This document shows positions 1 to 8,541 of a stretch of 32,647 nucleotides of DNA, one piece after another; within the stretch, counting starts at the first letter, position 1; each line of letters starts with the position of its first letter. Below the pieces are notes generated by a model that was not told the origin of the DNA, did not search any database, and saw nothing but the letters and a program-made list of their open reading frames with translations. This DNA is from an uncultured Alphaproteobacteria bacterium (GTDB taxonomy: Bacteria; Pseudomonadota; Alphaproteobacteria; RF32; CAG-239). The stretch lies in NCBI GenBank assembly GCA_944390905.1, contig CALXRR010000017.1:1-32647 (forward strand). The letters run 5' to 3'. The position numbers were made by a program, and so were the translations under genes.

Positions 1-85
1 TTTGTTTTAAGGCCATGACTGTCTCACCCAACTGTCTCAGATGTTACAAAAGGGCATTTTCCGACATTTGAAGGCTTCTTCTAAA

Positions 86-112
86 GAAAAAAGCCATTGA
101 AAATCAATGGCT
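86..112 (-). terminator. Rho-independent terminator of tRNA-Gln
   Basis: A 9-bp stem (92-100 with 104-112) with an AAA loop is followed, reading the minus strand, by a run of T (complement of 86-91). It lies 12 bases past the 3' end of the minus-strand tRNA, so it should end that transcript. Bases 1-85 further left contain no gene I can support. Confidence 0.8.
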
Positions 113-124
113 TCTCATTTTGCT

Positions 125-199
125 TGGCTGGGGTGGCTGGATTCGAACCAACGAATGTCGGCACCAAAAGCCGATGCCTTACCACTTGGCGACACCCCA
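125..199 (-). tRNA. tRNA-Gln (anticodon UUG)
   Basis: On the minus strand a cloverleaf can be drawn. The 7-bp acceptor stem TGGGGTG/CACCCCA is followed by discriminator G and an encoded CCA. The D arm has GCC AAGTGGTAAGGC. The anticodon arm has loop CTTTTGG with anticodon TTG, and the T arm contains GGTTCGAATCC. The UUG anticodon reads CAA and CAG glutamine codons. The gene is monocistronic as far as the window shows, with a hairpin terminator just downstream. Confidence 0.95.
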
Positions 200-372
200 A
201 TCAACTCATTCGCAGATATATTTATTCTATTTTTTTTAATTTGGCAAGCAATTTTTTTATAAATTTTGCATATTGTTCACATCTTGAGTAAAAAAGCACA
301 GTTTTACTTGGCAAGGGGTAATTTTTTAGCTACTCTGCATAAGGGTTTAGCTTAGCGGCATGCTCATTTTGC

Positions 373-432
373 GCATCAGTCAATGCATTGGCCAAGGCAT
401 CAGCCAAGGTATCGGTCAATGCATCAGCCAAG
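373..432. repeat. Five 12-bp imperfect tandem repeats
   Basis: Five back-to-back 12-mers start at 373, 385, 397, 409 and 421. The consensus is GCATCAGCCAAG, with units alternating between ...CAAG and ...TCAAT endings. The period is a multiple of three, and the plus-strand frame reads as Ala/Ser/Val/Lys-rich tetrapeptides up to a TAA at 457-459. An in-frame TAA at 340-342 and no start codon in between make this a minisatellite or a degraded gene end rather than a gene. The rest of 200-490 is AT-rich and shows nothing else I can support. Confidence 0.75.
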
Positions 433-507
433 CCCAATGAGAACACCGCCGCAGCTTAAGCCGCATAGTCATTAAGCGTAATTATAACAATGAAAGGGCA
501 CACACAG

Positions 508-1266
508 ATGAAAGTTACGGTTTTGGGTTCAGGTTCGGCCTATGGCTGCCCGATGGTATTCAATTCTTGGCGCAATGCTGACCCGTCAGATGAGCGCAAC
601 CGCCGCAGCCGTCCATCGGTTTGCCTTGAGGTTGCGGGCAAAACGCTGATTATTGATGTCGGGCCTGATTTTCGGGAGCAAATCAACCGCAACCGGATTA
701 CCAATATTGATGCGGTTTTGCTGACTCACCCTCATTATGACCACATATCCAGCCTGCCGGAGCTAATTCGCGCCAGTGCGCTGCTGGGGCATAACATTCC
801 GATTTTTGCCAATGCTGAGACTATGGCGGATTTAAGGGTGTCTTACGCTTTTATGTTTAGGGTCGATGAGGGCGCCATTTTGAGCTGGCACGAAATTCCC
901 GATATTGGTGAATTTGCCGCCGCCGGTGTCAAACTCCGGACCTTCCAAGTTCCGCACCATCATTGGCATTGCTCGGCTTTTCGCTGCGGCGATTTTGCTT
1001 ATTTGACGGATTGGGAAGGAATTTCGCCGCAAGGCTTGCAGTCTTTGCAAGGGGTTAAAACTCTGCTGGTTGAATGCAATAATGGCTTGTATCCGGAGCA
1101 TAACGGCCATAGTGACCTAGAGGCGGTCAAAAGACTTGCAGCACAAATCACCCCGCAAAGAGTAGTCTTGACCCACTTGTCAGCCCGCGTTGATTATGCC
1201 GAAACCGCCGCTCACTTACCCCCAGGTTTTGAGCTGGCTTATGACGGATTGGTGCTTGATATTTAG
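508..1266 (+). CDS. MBL-fold metallo-hydrolase, PhnP-like
   Basis: A 252-residue cytosolic metallo-beta-lactamase-fold protein of the PhnP/COG1235 type. The zinc signature HPHYDH (H74, H76, D78, H79) follows the strand LIIDVGPD. Later come a His-rich VPHHHWH segment, an Asp-containing YLTDW strand and a C-terminal VVLTHLS, all typical metal-ligand positions of the family. Relatives hydrolyse phosphodiesters such as cyclic ribose phosphates, but the substrate here cannot be read from sequence. I prefer the ATG at 508 because AAAGGG lies 9 bases upstream. An in-frame ATG at 490 has no Shine-Dalgarno sequence and would add only six residues. The gene is convergent with the HAD gene, with 13 bases between the stop codons. 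Confidence 0.88.
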   Translation: MKVTVLGSGSAYGCPMVFNSWRNADPSDERNRRSRPSVCLEVAGKTLIIDVGPDFREQINRNRITNIDAVLLTHPHYDHISSLPELIRASALLGHNIPIFANAETMADLRVSYAFMFRVDEGAILSWHEIPDIGEFAAAGVKLRTFQVPHHHWHCSAFRCGDFAYLTDWEGISPQGLQSLQGVKTLLVECNNGLYPEHNGHSDLEAVKRLAAQITPQRVVLTHLSARVDYAETAAHLPPGFELAYDGLVLDI

Positions 1267-1279
1267 GCTCCGTATGAGC

Positions 1280-2143
1280 TTAGAGCTTCTTTTTCTTTTC
1301 TTCTTCTTTAGCTTGCAAGATTTCAAGGTCGCGCTCTTTGGCGATTTTATCCAATATGGTTTTAATCACCACATCCAGCTGTTTTCCTTCGCGATAATCA
1401 GCGGGCAAGGCAAAGTTCACGCGTCCGTCTTTCAGGAGTTTTAAGGCTTTTTTCTTAGAAGTTGCCGTGTCTTTAGGATTATAAACGGCGATTGCGGTTC
1501 CGTTGCGTTCTTTGGTTAGTTTCATGGATGGGATATCCGTGCTCCCGTCTCCAAAATAAATCATTCTGCGGAAGGGAATAGGGCGCTCCTCATCGGGCAT
1601 AAACTCGTTTACCAAGCGGTCTTCCAGCTTGCCCAAACCTTTGTTTATTTTTGATAAATATTGCGTCTTGGTAGAATAGTTAATTACGCGAGCCGGCCAC
1701 ACGGGGGTTCCATCTTCGCCATAGGCAAAAGAGCATCCAAACACATTTTTGAAGTATTTATAAATTTTGCAGCCTTCCAAAATTTCCTCATATCCGGCAG
1801 AAATAATATAATGTTCCACCTGCAGATTAAGTCCTTTGCCATAGGCGGTCATTCTGTCGAACCACTCTTCCACCCCTTTGAAGTAGATAATATTCTGTCC
1901 GGCTTTTCTGAAGTTTTCACGTGTAAGCTTAATCCCCATTTCGCGAGCAGTTTTCACAAAGAAATACATTGACCCGGTCACTTGGTCCGCCCCATTATCA
2001 ACCGACCATTGGTTGGCAATTGGCCAAAAGTCTTTTGGTTTCATCCCAAACTCGGGGATAAGGCCATAATCTTGCATATCGGTAGTGCTGAGCGTACCGT
2101 CAAAGTCATAGATTAGAGCAACTTTAGTAACCTTTTTAGCCAT
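1280..2143 (-). CDS. HAD-superfamily phosphatase
   Basis: A 287-residue haloacid dehalogenase-superfamily hydrolase. Motif I is DFDGT (13-17), giving the nucleophile and general-acid aspartates. Motif II is the serine of SAG (115). Motif IV is GDGSTD (198-203), which binds Mg2+. A helical cap lies between motifs I and II, which resembles the phosphoserine-phosphatase-like subgroup. It presumably removes phosphate from a small metabolite, but the substrate is unknown. The C-terminus is a very lysine/glutamate-rich helix (about 270-287). GGAGA lies 9 bases before the ATG. The gene is divergent from glyS across an 85-base spacer, so the two may share a control region. Confidence 0.88.
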   Translation of the reverse strand: MAKKVTKVALIYDFDGTLSTTDMQDYGLIPEFGMKPKDFWPIANQWSVDNGADQVTGSMYFFVKTAREMGIKLTRENFRKAGQNIIYFKGVEEWFDRMTAYGKGLNLQVEHYIISAGYEEILEGCKIYKYFKNVFGCSFAYGEDGTPVWPARVINYSTKTQYLSKINKGLGKLEDRLVNEFMPDEERPIPFRRMIYFGDGSTDIPSMKLTKERNGTAIAVYNPKDTATSKKKALKLLKDGRVNFALPADYREGKQLDVVIKTILDKIAKERDLEILQAKEEEKKKKL

Positions 2144-2228
2144 TTTTTTGTATCTCCGCTTGCATTTTCCAGAAAAACATTATAAAAGGAATAAGTTAAA
2201 AATTAATTATGAATTGAGGAACATAACA

Positions 2229-3596
2229 ATGGTAGCAAAAACAATGGACCAGCTGGTCTCTTTATGTAAACGTCGTGGCTTTATTTTTCAGAATGCAGAC
2301 ATTTACGGTGGCCAACAAGGCGTATATGACTACGGTCCGTTGGGTGTAGAATTAAAAAATAACCTTAAAGCGGCTTGGTGGCGTTCAATGGTTTATGAGC
2401 GTGATGATATCGAAGGATTGGATGCTGCGATTCTGACCAACCGCAAGGTTTTGCATTATTCCGGGCATGAAGACACTTTTTCAGACCCGATGGTTGATTG
2501 CCGCAAATGCAAGGGGCGCTTCCGCGCTGACCATATTCCCGATGGCAAATGCCCTAACTGCGGCTCCACAGATTTGACTGAGCCTCGTCCGTTTAACCTG
2601 ATGTTCAAAACCACGGTAGGGCCGGTTGACAATGCTGAAAACATTGCTTACTTGCGTCCGGAGACAGCACAGGCAATTTTCACCCAATTTAAGAATGTTG
2701 TCGATTCTACTTCGCGTAAACTTCCGTTCGGTATTGCCCAAATCGGCAAATCTTTCCGCAACGAGATAACCCCGCGCAACTTCATTTTCCGTGTTAGAGA
2801 GTTTGAGCAAGCCGAGCTTGAATATTTTGTAAAACCCGGAGAAGATGAACAATGGCATGAGTACTGGAAGAACGCCCGTATCGCTTGGTGGGAAGAGCAG
2901 GGCCTGCCCAAAGAGCATATTAATATTTATACCACCCCGAAAGACGATTTGGCTCACTATGCCAAAGCTTGCTATGACATCGAGTACCAATTCCCGCATG
3001 GTATGGAGGAGCTTGAAGGCATAGCCAATCGTACCGACTATGATCTCGGCAACCATACCAAAGGTCAAGACGAGCTTAATTTAACTTCACATTGCCATCC
3101 TAACGCCGATTCTACGACCAAGCTCTGCATAAGGGATGATGATAGCAATTCGTGGATGGTTCCGTTTGTAATCGAGCCGTCGATGGGTGTTGACCGCGGC
3201 GTTTTGGCTGTTTTGACTGAGGCTTATGAGGAAGAAGACTTGGGTGATGGCAACAGCCGTATTGTTTTGAAACTCAAGAAACATCTGGCGCCGATTAAGG
3301 TTGCAATTATTCCGTTGAAGAAGAATAACGAGCAAATTATGGCCAAATGCCACGAAATCAAGCAAGACTTGTTGAAGCTTGGCATTGGTCGAGTAGCGCT
3401 TGAAAACACCGGCAATATCGGCAAGGCATACCGCCGCCATGATGAAGTCGGAACCCCGCTTTGTGTTACGGTTGATTTTGAGACCATCGAAAAAGAGCCG
3501 GCCTCAGTTACGATTCGCGACCGCGATACAATGGAGCAACATCGTGTTAATATCGCTGATTTGAAGAACTATCTGCGGGATTACTTCCTGAAATAG
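2229..3596 (+). CDS. glyS: Glycyl-tRNA synthetase, single-chain class II type
   Basis: This enzyme charges tRNA-Gly with glycine. The protein is 455 residues. Near the N-terminus is GVYDYGPLG (31-39), followed by two CxxC pairs (91-94 and 108-111) of a zinc-ribbon-like insert. Then come RPETAQ (143-148), class II motif 2 FRNE (176-179), motif 3 with GVDRG and a C-terminal anticodon-binding domain. This is the alpha2 homodimer form (GlyQS, eukaryote/archaea/Gram-positive-like), not the GlyQ/GlyS alpha2-beta2 pair usual in Proteobacteria. The start at 2229 follows GAGG by about 10 bases. An upstream in-frame ATG at 2148 would add a 27-residue tail unlike the family. Confidence 0.95.
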   Translation: MVAKTMDQLVSLCKRRGFIFQNADIYGGQQGVYDYGPLGVELKNNLKAAWWRSMVYERDDIEGLDAAILTNRKVLHYSGHEDTFSDPMVDCRKCKGRFRADHIPDGKCPNCGSTDLTEPRPFNLMFKTTVGPVDNAENIAYLRPETAQAIFTQFKNVVDSTSRKLPFGIAQIGKSFRNEITPRNFIFRVREFEQAELEYFVKPGEDEQWHEYWKNARIAWWEEQGLPKEHINIYTTPKDDLAHYAKACYDIEYQFPHGMEELEGIANRTDYDLGNHTKGQDELNLTSHCHPNADSTTKLCIRDDDSNSWMVPFVIEPSMGVDRGVLAVLTEAYEEEDLGDGNSRIVLKLKKHLAPIKVAIIPLKKNNEQIMAKCHEIKQDLLKLGIGRVALENTGNIGKAYRRHDEVGTPLCVTVDFETIEKEPASVTIRDRDTMEQHRVNIADLKNYLRDYFLK

Positions 3597-3618
3597 AATA
3601 TCCTGATTTTTCCGCTTA

Positions 3619-3649
3619 TCCCCGAAGCCGTAAACTTCGGGGATTTTTT
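3619..3649 (+). terminator. Rho-independent terminator after glyS
   Basis: TCCCCGAAG (3619-3627) pairs with CTTCGGGGA (3635-3643), followed by TTTTTT. It lies 22 bases after the glyS stop and separates glyS from the structured RNA downstream. Confidence 0.88.
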
Positions 3650-3704
3650 ATCTTGGTATTTTCGCTTGAAATTAGCGCTTTCGTGATTATTTCCTTTTTG
3701 TATA

Positions 3705-3733
3705 TTGATTTTTAAGTCCACTTATGCTAAACT
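3705..3733 (+). promoter_or_regulatory. Candidate sigma70-type promoter for the structured RNA
   Basis: TTGATT (3705-3710) and TAAACT (3728-3733) are separated by exactly 17 bases. Each matches the consensus at four positions. The predicted start, about 3740, coincides with the first hairpin of the RNA element, which supports the assignment. Neither hexamer is strong on its own. Confidence 0.45.
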
Positions 3734-3739
3734 CCTAGA

Positions 3740-3948
3740 CAACTGGTAGAGATTTACCAGCCAGGGTTTTACCGCCCTTCGAAGATAGTCGCTTTAGCAT
3801 AACGACTTAAAATTTGTATGCTGGCATTTGCGTATGTCAAATATGCGGGTGCCAGTGTTATAAAGGCTCCGCCGGAAAGCGCTGGGGCTGTATCTTCGCA
3901 GTCGGTAAACACCCGCACCTCTGATTTTATCAAAGGTGCATTCTTTTT
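3740..3948 (+). ncRNA. Structured noncoding RNA candidate, about 210 nt, unknown family
   Basis: I see a nested fold. A 5' hairpin pairs 3743-3748 with 3755-3760. A long-range helix pairs 3764-3774 with 3903-3914 (one bulge) and continues through an internal loop into an 8-bp helix, 3780-3787 with 3891-3898. That helix encloses three hairpins: 3788-3791/3803-3806, a 15-bp stem 3821-3835/3841-3855, and 3865-3872/3881-3889. The 3' end is a terminator-like hairpin (3915-3925/3929-3939) followed by ATTCTTTTT. Several pairs are G-U on this strand and would be A-C on the other, which indicates that plus is the RNA strand. A 61-codon minus-strand reading frame (3954-3769) crosses the element. It could be a free small RNA or an attenuator leader for the gene at 3976. 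It may relate to phage-type antisense RNAs such as the C4 family, but I cannot confirm that. Confidence 0.6.
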
Positions 3949-3975
3949 AACCATAAAAGAAAAGGTGTTTATACT

Positions 3976-4749
3976 ATGACTAATACAAACCTATTTTTAC
4001 TCTTTGGGACTTCTCTGTCCTTAATCCCCAGTTTAACTTTTGCCCAGTGCGTTGCAACGCAGGATTGCGCAACTTTGGGTTATACTGAAACTTCTTGCAA
4101 CGGTGGAAGTGGCGTCAAATGCCCCTTTGGCAACTCCTGGGCTTGCTTTAAATCAGAGTCGGAATATGAAGAAGAATTTTGCACAAAATACGGTTTCACT
4201 CAAACCTGCTCCGGCATAGGGTATGTTGGCGGTATAAGTAATACTTGCAATGGTAAATATAATGTATGTAGCTGTGCCAGCGGATATGAGTGGAAAGACG
4301 GAAGTTGTCAGAAAAACGCAGTTCTTAACGGTGCTCAAGGCGAGCTATATTATTGTAATGGCGATGTGGTTGGGGTAAAATCCAGTAATATGGATTTCTA
4401 CATAGGTATTAAAGACTTAGGGCAGGTTGCTTGGGATGATGCTGATAACCAATGTCGTAGCTACAGTTTTTGCAGCAATGTTAAAGGTACATTACCAGCT
4501 AAAAAACAATTATTGTTCATTTACTATAATAAATCACAAGTAAATAGCTTGCTCTCAGCAAACGGAGGAGAGCAATTGACAAATAATTATTATTGGACAT
4601 CAACTGACTATATTCCGACTACGTCTTCAGGATTTTTGCCTCCTAGTAGCGGTCCCAGCTACTATGTGGTGGATATGTCCAGTGGAAGTTCTAACTATTA
4701 TGCATACAGCTTCAAGTTTTTTGCTCGCCCGATCCTCACTTCGTGGTAA
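3976..4749 (+). CDS. Secreted cysteine-rich protein with DUF1566-like C-terminus
   Basis: A 257-residue exported protein of unknown function. Residues 1-23 form a signal peptide ending TFA, followed by QC. The mature N-terminal half is cysteine-rich and has two modules. One has the pattern CAxLGYxxxSC...KCPF. The other has TCSGxGYxGG...CxGKYxxCxC. The C-terminal half (about 115-257), with tryptophan/aspartate-rich segments and an ending FFARPILTSW, resembles the Lcl/DUF1566 fold. The large minus-strand gene at the right edge contains both modules and ends comparably in SVRPVLAF, so the two are paralogous in architecture. The protein is probably disulfide-bonded in the periplasm or on the surface. 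AAGGTG lies about 10 bases before the ATG. The structured RNA and its terminator end just upstream, so readthrough or a separate start is needed. Confidence 0.8.
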   Translation: MTNTNLFLLFGTSLSLIPSLTFAQCVATQDCATLGYTETSCNGGSGVKCPFGNSWACFKSESEYEEEFCTKYGFTQTCSGIGYVGGISNTCNGKYNVCSCASGYEWKDGSCQKNAVLNGAQGELYYCNGDVVGVKSSNMDFYIGIKDLGQVAWDDADNQCRSYSFCSNVKGTLPAKKQLLFIYYNKSQVNSLLSANGGEQLTNNYYWTSTDYIPTTSSGFLPPSSGPSYYVVDMSSGSSNYYAYSFKFFARPILTSW

Positions 4750-4785
4750 TTCTCAATGGGCACGGTGCGAACACAGTTCGTTTCC

Positions 4786-4840
4786 CTGCCCCTATCTGCC
4801 AATAGCAAACTTAGGGGGGCAAGCTGGCACAGCTTGCTGC
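4786..4840 (-). repeat. Dispersed intergenic repeat, copy 1 of 2 (inverted)
   Basis: The reverse complement of this stretch reads GCAAGCTG..CCAGCTTG, then CCCCCCTAAGTTTGCTATTG, then ATAGGGGCA. It aligns closely with 30875-30924 on the plus strand. Its ends (GCCCCTA and TAGGGGGGC) are complementary, as in a REP-like palindrome. It contains the perfect 8-bp hairpin GCAAGCTG/CAGCTTGC. The 14-mer GCTGGCACAGCTTG at 4823 recurs exactly at 4898-4911, and the 10-bp palindrome GCCCGCGGGC lies at 4865-4874. No gene is supported between 4750 and 5024. Confidence 0.6.
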
Positions 4841-4921
4841 ACCCGCTTCCCACCGGTGACTGATGCCCGCGGGCTCTCCGTCTCCACGAGCATCGTGGCT
4901 GGCACAGCTTGAAAATTGTGC

Positions 4922-4949
4922 TTGAAAAAAATATAAAATGTGCTAAATT
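4922..4949 (+). promoter_or_regulatory. Candidate promoter of gap
   Basis: TTGAAA (4922-4927, five of six) and TAAATT (4944-4949, four of six) lie 16 bases apart, about 75 bases before the gap start codon. They sit just ahead of a two-hairpin leader. Confidence 0.45.
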
Positions 4950-4950
4950 A

Positions 4951-4993
4951 CGGTCGGATTGAAACAAAACGACCGGTGCGGGGTTTTCCGCAC
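4951..4993 (+). promoter_or_regulatory. Two-hairpin 5' leader of gap
   Basis: Two adjacent stems lie in the presumed 5' untranslated region: CGGTCG/CGACCG (4951-4956 with 4970-4975), then GTGCGG/CCGCAC (4976-4981 with 4988-4993). They abut without a spacer, so they could stack coaxially. There is no U-run, so this is not a terminator. It could stabilise the abundant gap mRNA or bind a regulator; the function is not visible. Confidence 0.45.
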
Positions 4994-5009
4994 ATAATAT
5001 TAACTATAA

Positions 5010-6032
<1,023 letters not shown>

Positions 6033-6040
6033 TATTATAT

Positions 6041-6110
6041 TCCCCGCTTTGGAGTTGCCGGCAGTCAGGTTTGGGCTGTCCGGCAGGACTGAGGCGGGGA
6101 GTCTTTTTTT
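6041..6110 (+). terminator. Large branched hairpin with U-run between gap and pgk
   Basis: TCCCCGC (6041-6047) pairs with GCGGGGA (6094-6100) and is followed by GTCTTTTTTT. Inside it, TGCCGGCAG and CTGTCCGGCA form a second stem. It has the form of an intrinsic terminator with an unusually long arm. Partial readthrough into pgk, whose start lies 21 bases further on, would allow differential expression. Confidence 0.7.
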
Positions 6111-6131
6111 ATTAAACTTAAGGAAAAGGCA

Positions 6132-7340
6132 ATGGAATATAAAGTAATTGAAGATTTAGGAAATTTAGCAGGTAAGGTCGTAATGTTAAGAGCCGACCTT
6201 AATGTTCCGATGGATGAAAACTTCCACGTTACCAATGATGCCCGTATTGTTCGCACGGTTCCGACTATTAAACTGTTGAAGAGCAAAGGCGCCAAGGTTG
6301 TGATTGTATCACACTTTGGTCGTCCGGAAGGCAAAGGCGATATGAAAAATTCATTGAGCCATATTGTTAAAGATTTGGAAAAAGCTTTGGGCTTAAAGGT
6401 TGTATTTGTAGATGACTGCATCGGCCCCAAGGTTGAAGAAGCCATTCGCTCTCTGCGTGATGACGAGGTTATTTTGCTTGAGAATCTGCGCTTTTATAAT
6501 GAAGAAAAGAAGGGCGATGAAAAGTTTGCCGAAGAGCTGGTTAAACCGGTTGATGTGTATGTATCTGATGCTTTTTCAACCGCACACCGCGCCCATGCCT
6601 CAATGGTAGCCGCTGCCAAATTGCGTCCGGCAGCTATGGGCTTGCTGATGGCTGAAGAGGTCAACGCCTTGTCCAAAGGTTTGAACGACCCCAAACGTCC
6701 GTTGATGGCAATTGTTGGCGGCTCAAAGGTTTCTACCAAGCTTGATTTGCTCAACAATCTGGTTAAAAAAGTTGACAAGCTGGTTATCTCCGGCGGTATG
6801 GCTCATACCTTTATGAAGGCCAAAGGTATTGATACGGTTAATGAAAACAACTCTCTGGTCCAGATGGATATGATTGACACCGCTAAAGAGATTATGAAGA
6901 CCGCTGAGGCCAACCATTGCGAAATCATTTTGCCGGAAGATGTCGTTGTCTCCAAAGAGTTCAAGGCTAATGCCGAGCACAAGACTGTAGGCTTGAGTGA
7001 AATTCCTGCTGAAGGTTGGATTTTGATGGATGTCGGCGCTAAAACTATTGAGTCCATCAACCACAAGCTTGAAGGCTGCAAGACTTTGGTCTGGAATGGT
7101 CCTTTGGGCGTATTTGAGTTAAAACCGTTTGACAACGCTACCAATAAGGTTGCGGAAAAAGCAGCTATTTTGACTCAAGAAGGCAAATTGATGACCGTTG
7201 CCGGCGGTGGCGATACCGTATCGGCTCTGGACAATGCCGGTGTGGCTGATAAATTTTCATATATTTCGACAGCTGGCGGCGCTTTCCTTGAATGGATGGA
7301 AGGCAAAGAGCTCCCCGGAGTTGTAGTATTGAAGAAGTAG
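6132..7340 (+). CDS. pgk: Phosphoglycerate kinase
   Basis: Transfers phosphate from 1,3-bisphosphoglycerate to ADP in glycolysis. It is 402 residues, typical for bacteria. The N-terminal domain has RADLNVP (20-26) and SHFGRPEG, where the substrate binds. VSDAFSTAHRAHAS follows, then GGSKVSTK at the hinge/nucleotide region. The C-terminus has VWNGPLGVFE and the nucleotide loop GGGDTVSAL. AAGGAAAAGG lies just before the ATG. It follows gap and ends at a bidirectional terminator. Confidence 0.97.
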   Translation: MEYKVIEDLGNLAGKVVMLRADLNVPMDENFHVTNDARIVRTVPTIKLLKSKGAKVVIVSHFGRPEGKGDMKNSLSHIVKDLEKALGLKVVFVDDCIGPKVEEAIRSLRDDEVILLENLRFYNEEKKGDEKFAEELVKPVDVYVSDAFSTAHRAHASMVAAAKLRPAAMGLLMAEEVNALSKGLNDPKRPLMAIVGGSKVSTKLDLLNNLVKKVDKLVISGGMAHTFMKAKGIDTVNENNSLVQMDMIDTAKEIMKTAEANHCEIILPEDVVVSKEFKANAEHKTVGLSEIPAEGWILMDVGAKTIESINHKLEGCKTLVWNGPLGVFELKPFDNATNKVAEKAAILTQEGKLMTVAGGGDTVSALDNAGVADKFSYISTAGGAFLEWMEGKELPGVVVLKK

Positions 7341-7344
7341 CCCT

Positions 7345-7384
7345 AAAAAAGCTCGTCATTTTAAGATGACGAGCTTTTTTTTTC
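7345..7384. terminator. Bidirectional terminator between pgk and alr
   Basis: A 10-bp perfect stem AGCTCGTCAT/ATGACGAGCT (about 7350-7375) is flanked by A-run and T-run on opposite sides. It can terminate both pgk (plus) and alr (minus), which converge here. Confidence 0.9.
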
Positions 7385-7400
7385 TGACAACAATCAAGTA

Positions 7401-8495
7401 CTAGGCAATGTTGGCAGATAAGCTGACTTCAGTTCTGGCAGATTTTCCGATTCGCGACAAAATCTCATAACCGATGGTTCCGCAGTCGCGTCCCATATCA
7501 TCAGGCGTATAAAAATCATCAAGGATGTGAGCCATTTCTCCTTGTCTGACATCCGGAATATCCGTAATATCACAAATGATATTGTCCATTGATATACGCC
7601 CGATAATTCGCGCCTCATATAGCCTATCGCCGCGTGGGAAAAATACCTTTCCCACATTTGATAACGCACGCGGTATTCCGTCACCATACCCGATAGATAC
7701 AATGGCAATTTTTCGCTGCGACATAGCGCGATAAGTTGCCGAATATCCCACAAAATCACCTTTCGGCAGGGTTGCAATCTGTAATACCGGAGCCAACAAA
7801 CGCACCACGTTTTTCATCTGATTTTCACGGTAAGGTGCCGTATTTATGCCGTATAGAGCTGCCCCCAAACGTACCATATCAAACTGGAATTCCGCCCCGA
7901 GGAAAGTCCCGTCTGAAGCCGAGAGCGATGCCGGCAGGTCAGGGAAATAAAGCGCTTTCAGCCGACGAAAATTCTCCAACTGATGCTCATTCATAAAGTG
8001 GTCTTTTTCATCACCGCAAGCCAAATGCGACATAACCATGGCAAATTCAGCCTTGTCGGAGTTGGTCAAAGCCGCCAACTCGCTCTCACGAAATCCCAAA
8101 CGGTTAAGACCGGTTTCAATATTAATCACTGGCTTAATCCCGTCTATTTTGTTTTGCTTCCAAAATTCGAGCATCTCCGGTGAGCTGATAACCGGAATCA
8201 AGCGTGCGCGTTGAAAAGCCTCCAAACTATCCTGCCCGATTCCCTGCAAGACAAAAATCTTGGCATCAGGTACAACGGAGCGAATGCGCTCTCCTTCGAT
8301 TCCGTGAGCCACAAAAAAGCTCTGACATCCGCCGTCATTATACAACCTTTGCGCCACCTGCTGAGCCCCCAGGCCATAAGCGTCATCTTTAACGACGGCG
8401 GCGGCTTCGGCATGCGGAGCAATTTTTTGCAAAGTTTTGTAGTTGGCTAATATGTTATCGAAATTAATTTCTAAAATAGGTCTTGTCAAAATCAT
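7401..8495 (-). CDS. alr: Alanine racemase
   Basis: PLP-dependent enzyme interconverting L- and D-alanine for peptidoglycan. It is 364 residues. The PLP-binding lysine is K36 in AVVKDDAYGLG, where most family members have KADAYG. The second catalytic base is Y270 in GYGDG. The C-terminal domain has GRISMDN, the conserved Arg/Met/Asp region near the active site. The fold is an N-terminal TIM barrel followed by a beta domain. The Shine-Dalgarno sequence (AGG) is weak. It faces pgk tail to tail and is divergent from the tatD-like gene, with only 46 bases between them. Confidence 0.95.
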   Translation of the reverse strand: MILTRPILEINFDNILANYKTLQKIAPHAEAAAVVKDDAYGLGAQQVAQRLYNDGGCQSFFVAHGIEGERIRSVVPDAKIFVLQGIGQDSLEAFQRARLIPVISSPEMLEFWKQNKIDGIKPVINIETGLNRLGFRESELAALTNSDKAEFAMVMSHLACGDEKDHFMNEHQLENFRRLKALYFPDLPASLSASDGTFLGAEFQFDMVRLGAALYGINTAPYRENQMKNVVRLLAPVLQIATLPKGDFVGYSATYRAMSQRKIAIVSIGYGDGIPRALSNVGKVFFPRGDRLYEARIIGRISMDNIICDITDIPDVRQGEMAHILDDFYTPDDMGRDCGTIGYEILSRIGKSARTEVSLSANIA

Positions 8496-8541
8496 GATAA
8501 ATGCCTAAAATCCGGTTAAAACCACTAAGGAACAAAGATAG

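Noticed and set aside
97..291. 64-codon plus-strand frame across the tRNA
   Set aside because: It runs antisense through tRNA-Gln; no gene signals.
373..432. 12-bp repeats as a CRISPR array
   Set aside because: Units are directly adjacent with no spacers and are too short.
2481..3068. 195-codon minus-strand frame inside glyS
   Set aside because: Shadow of a well-supported synthetase; no family resemblance or start signals.
3740..3948. Identification as tmRNA, 6S, SRP or RNase P RNA
   Set aside because: Length, branching and lack of the diagnostic conserved cores do not fit any of these.
3769..3954. Minus-strand 61-codon frame as a real small protein gene
   Set aside because: It lies wholly inside the structured RNA, has no clear ribosome binding site, and the G-U pairing pattern explains the sequence better from the plus strand.
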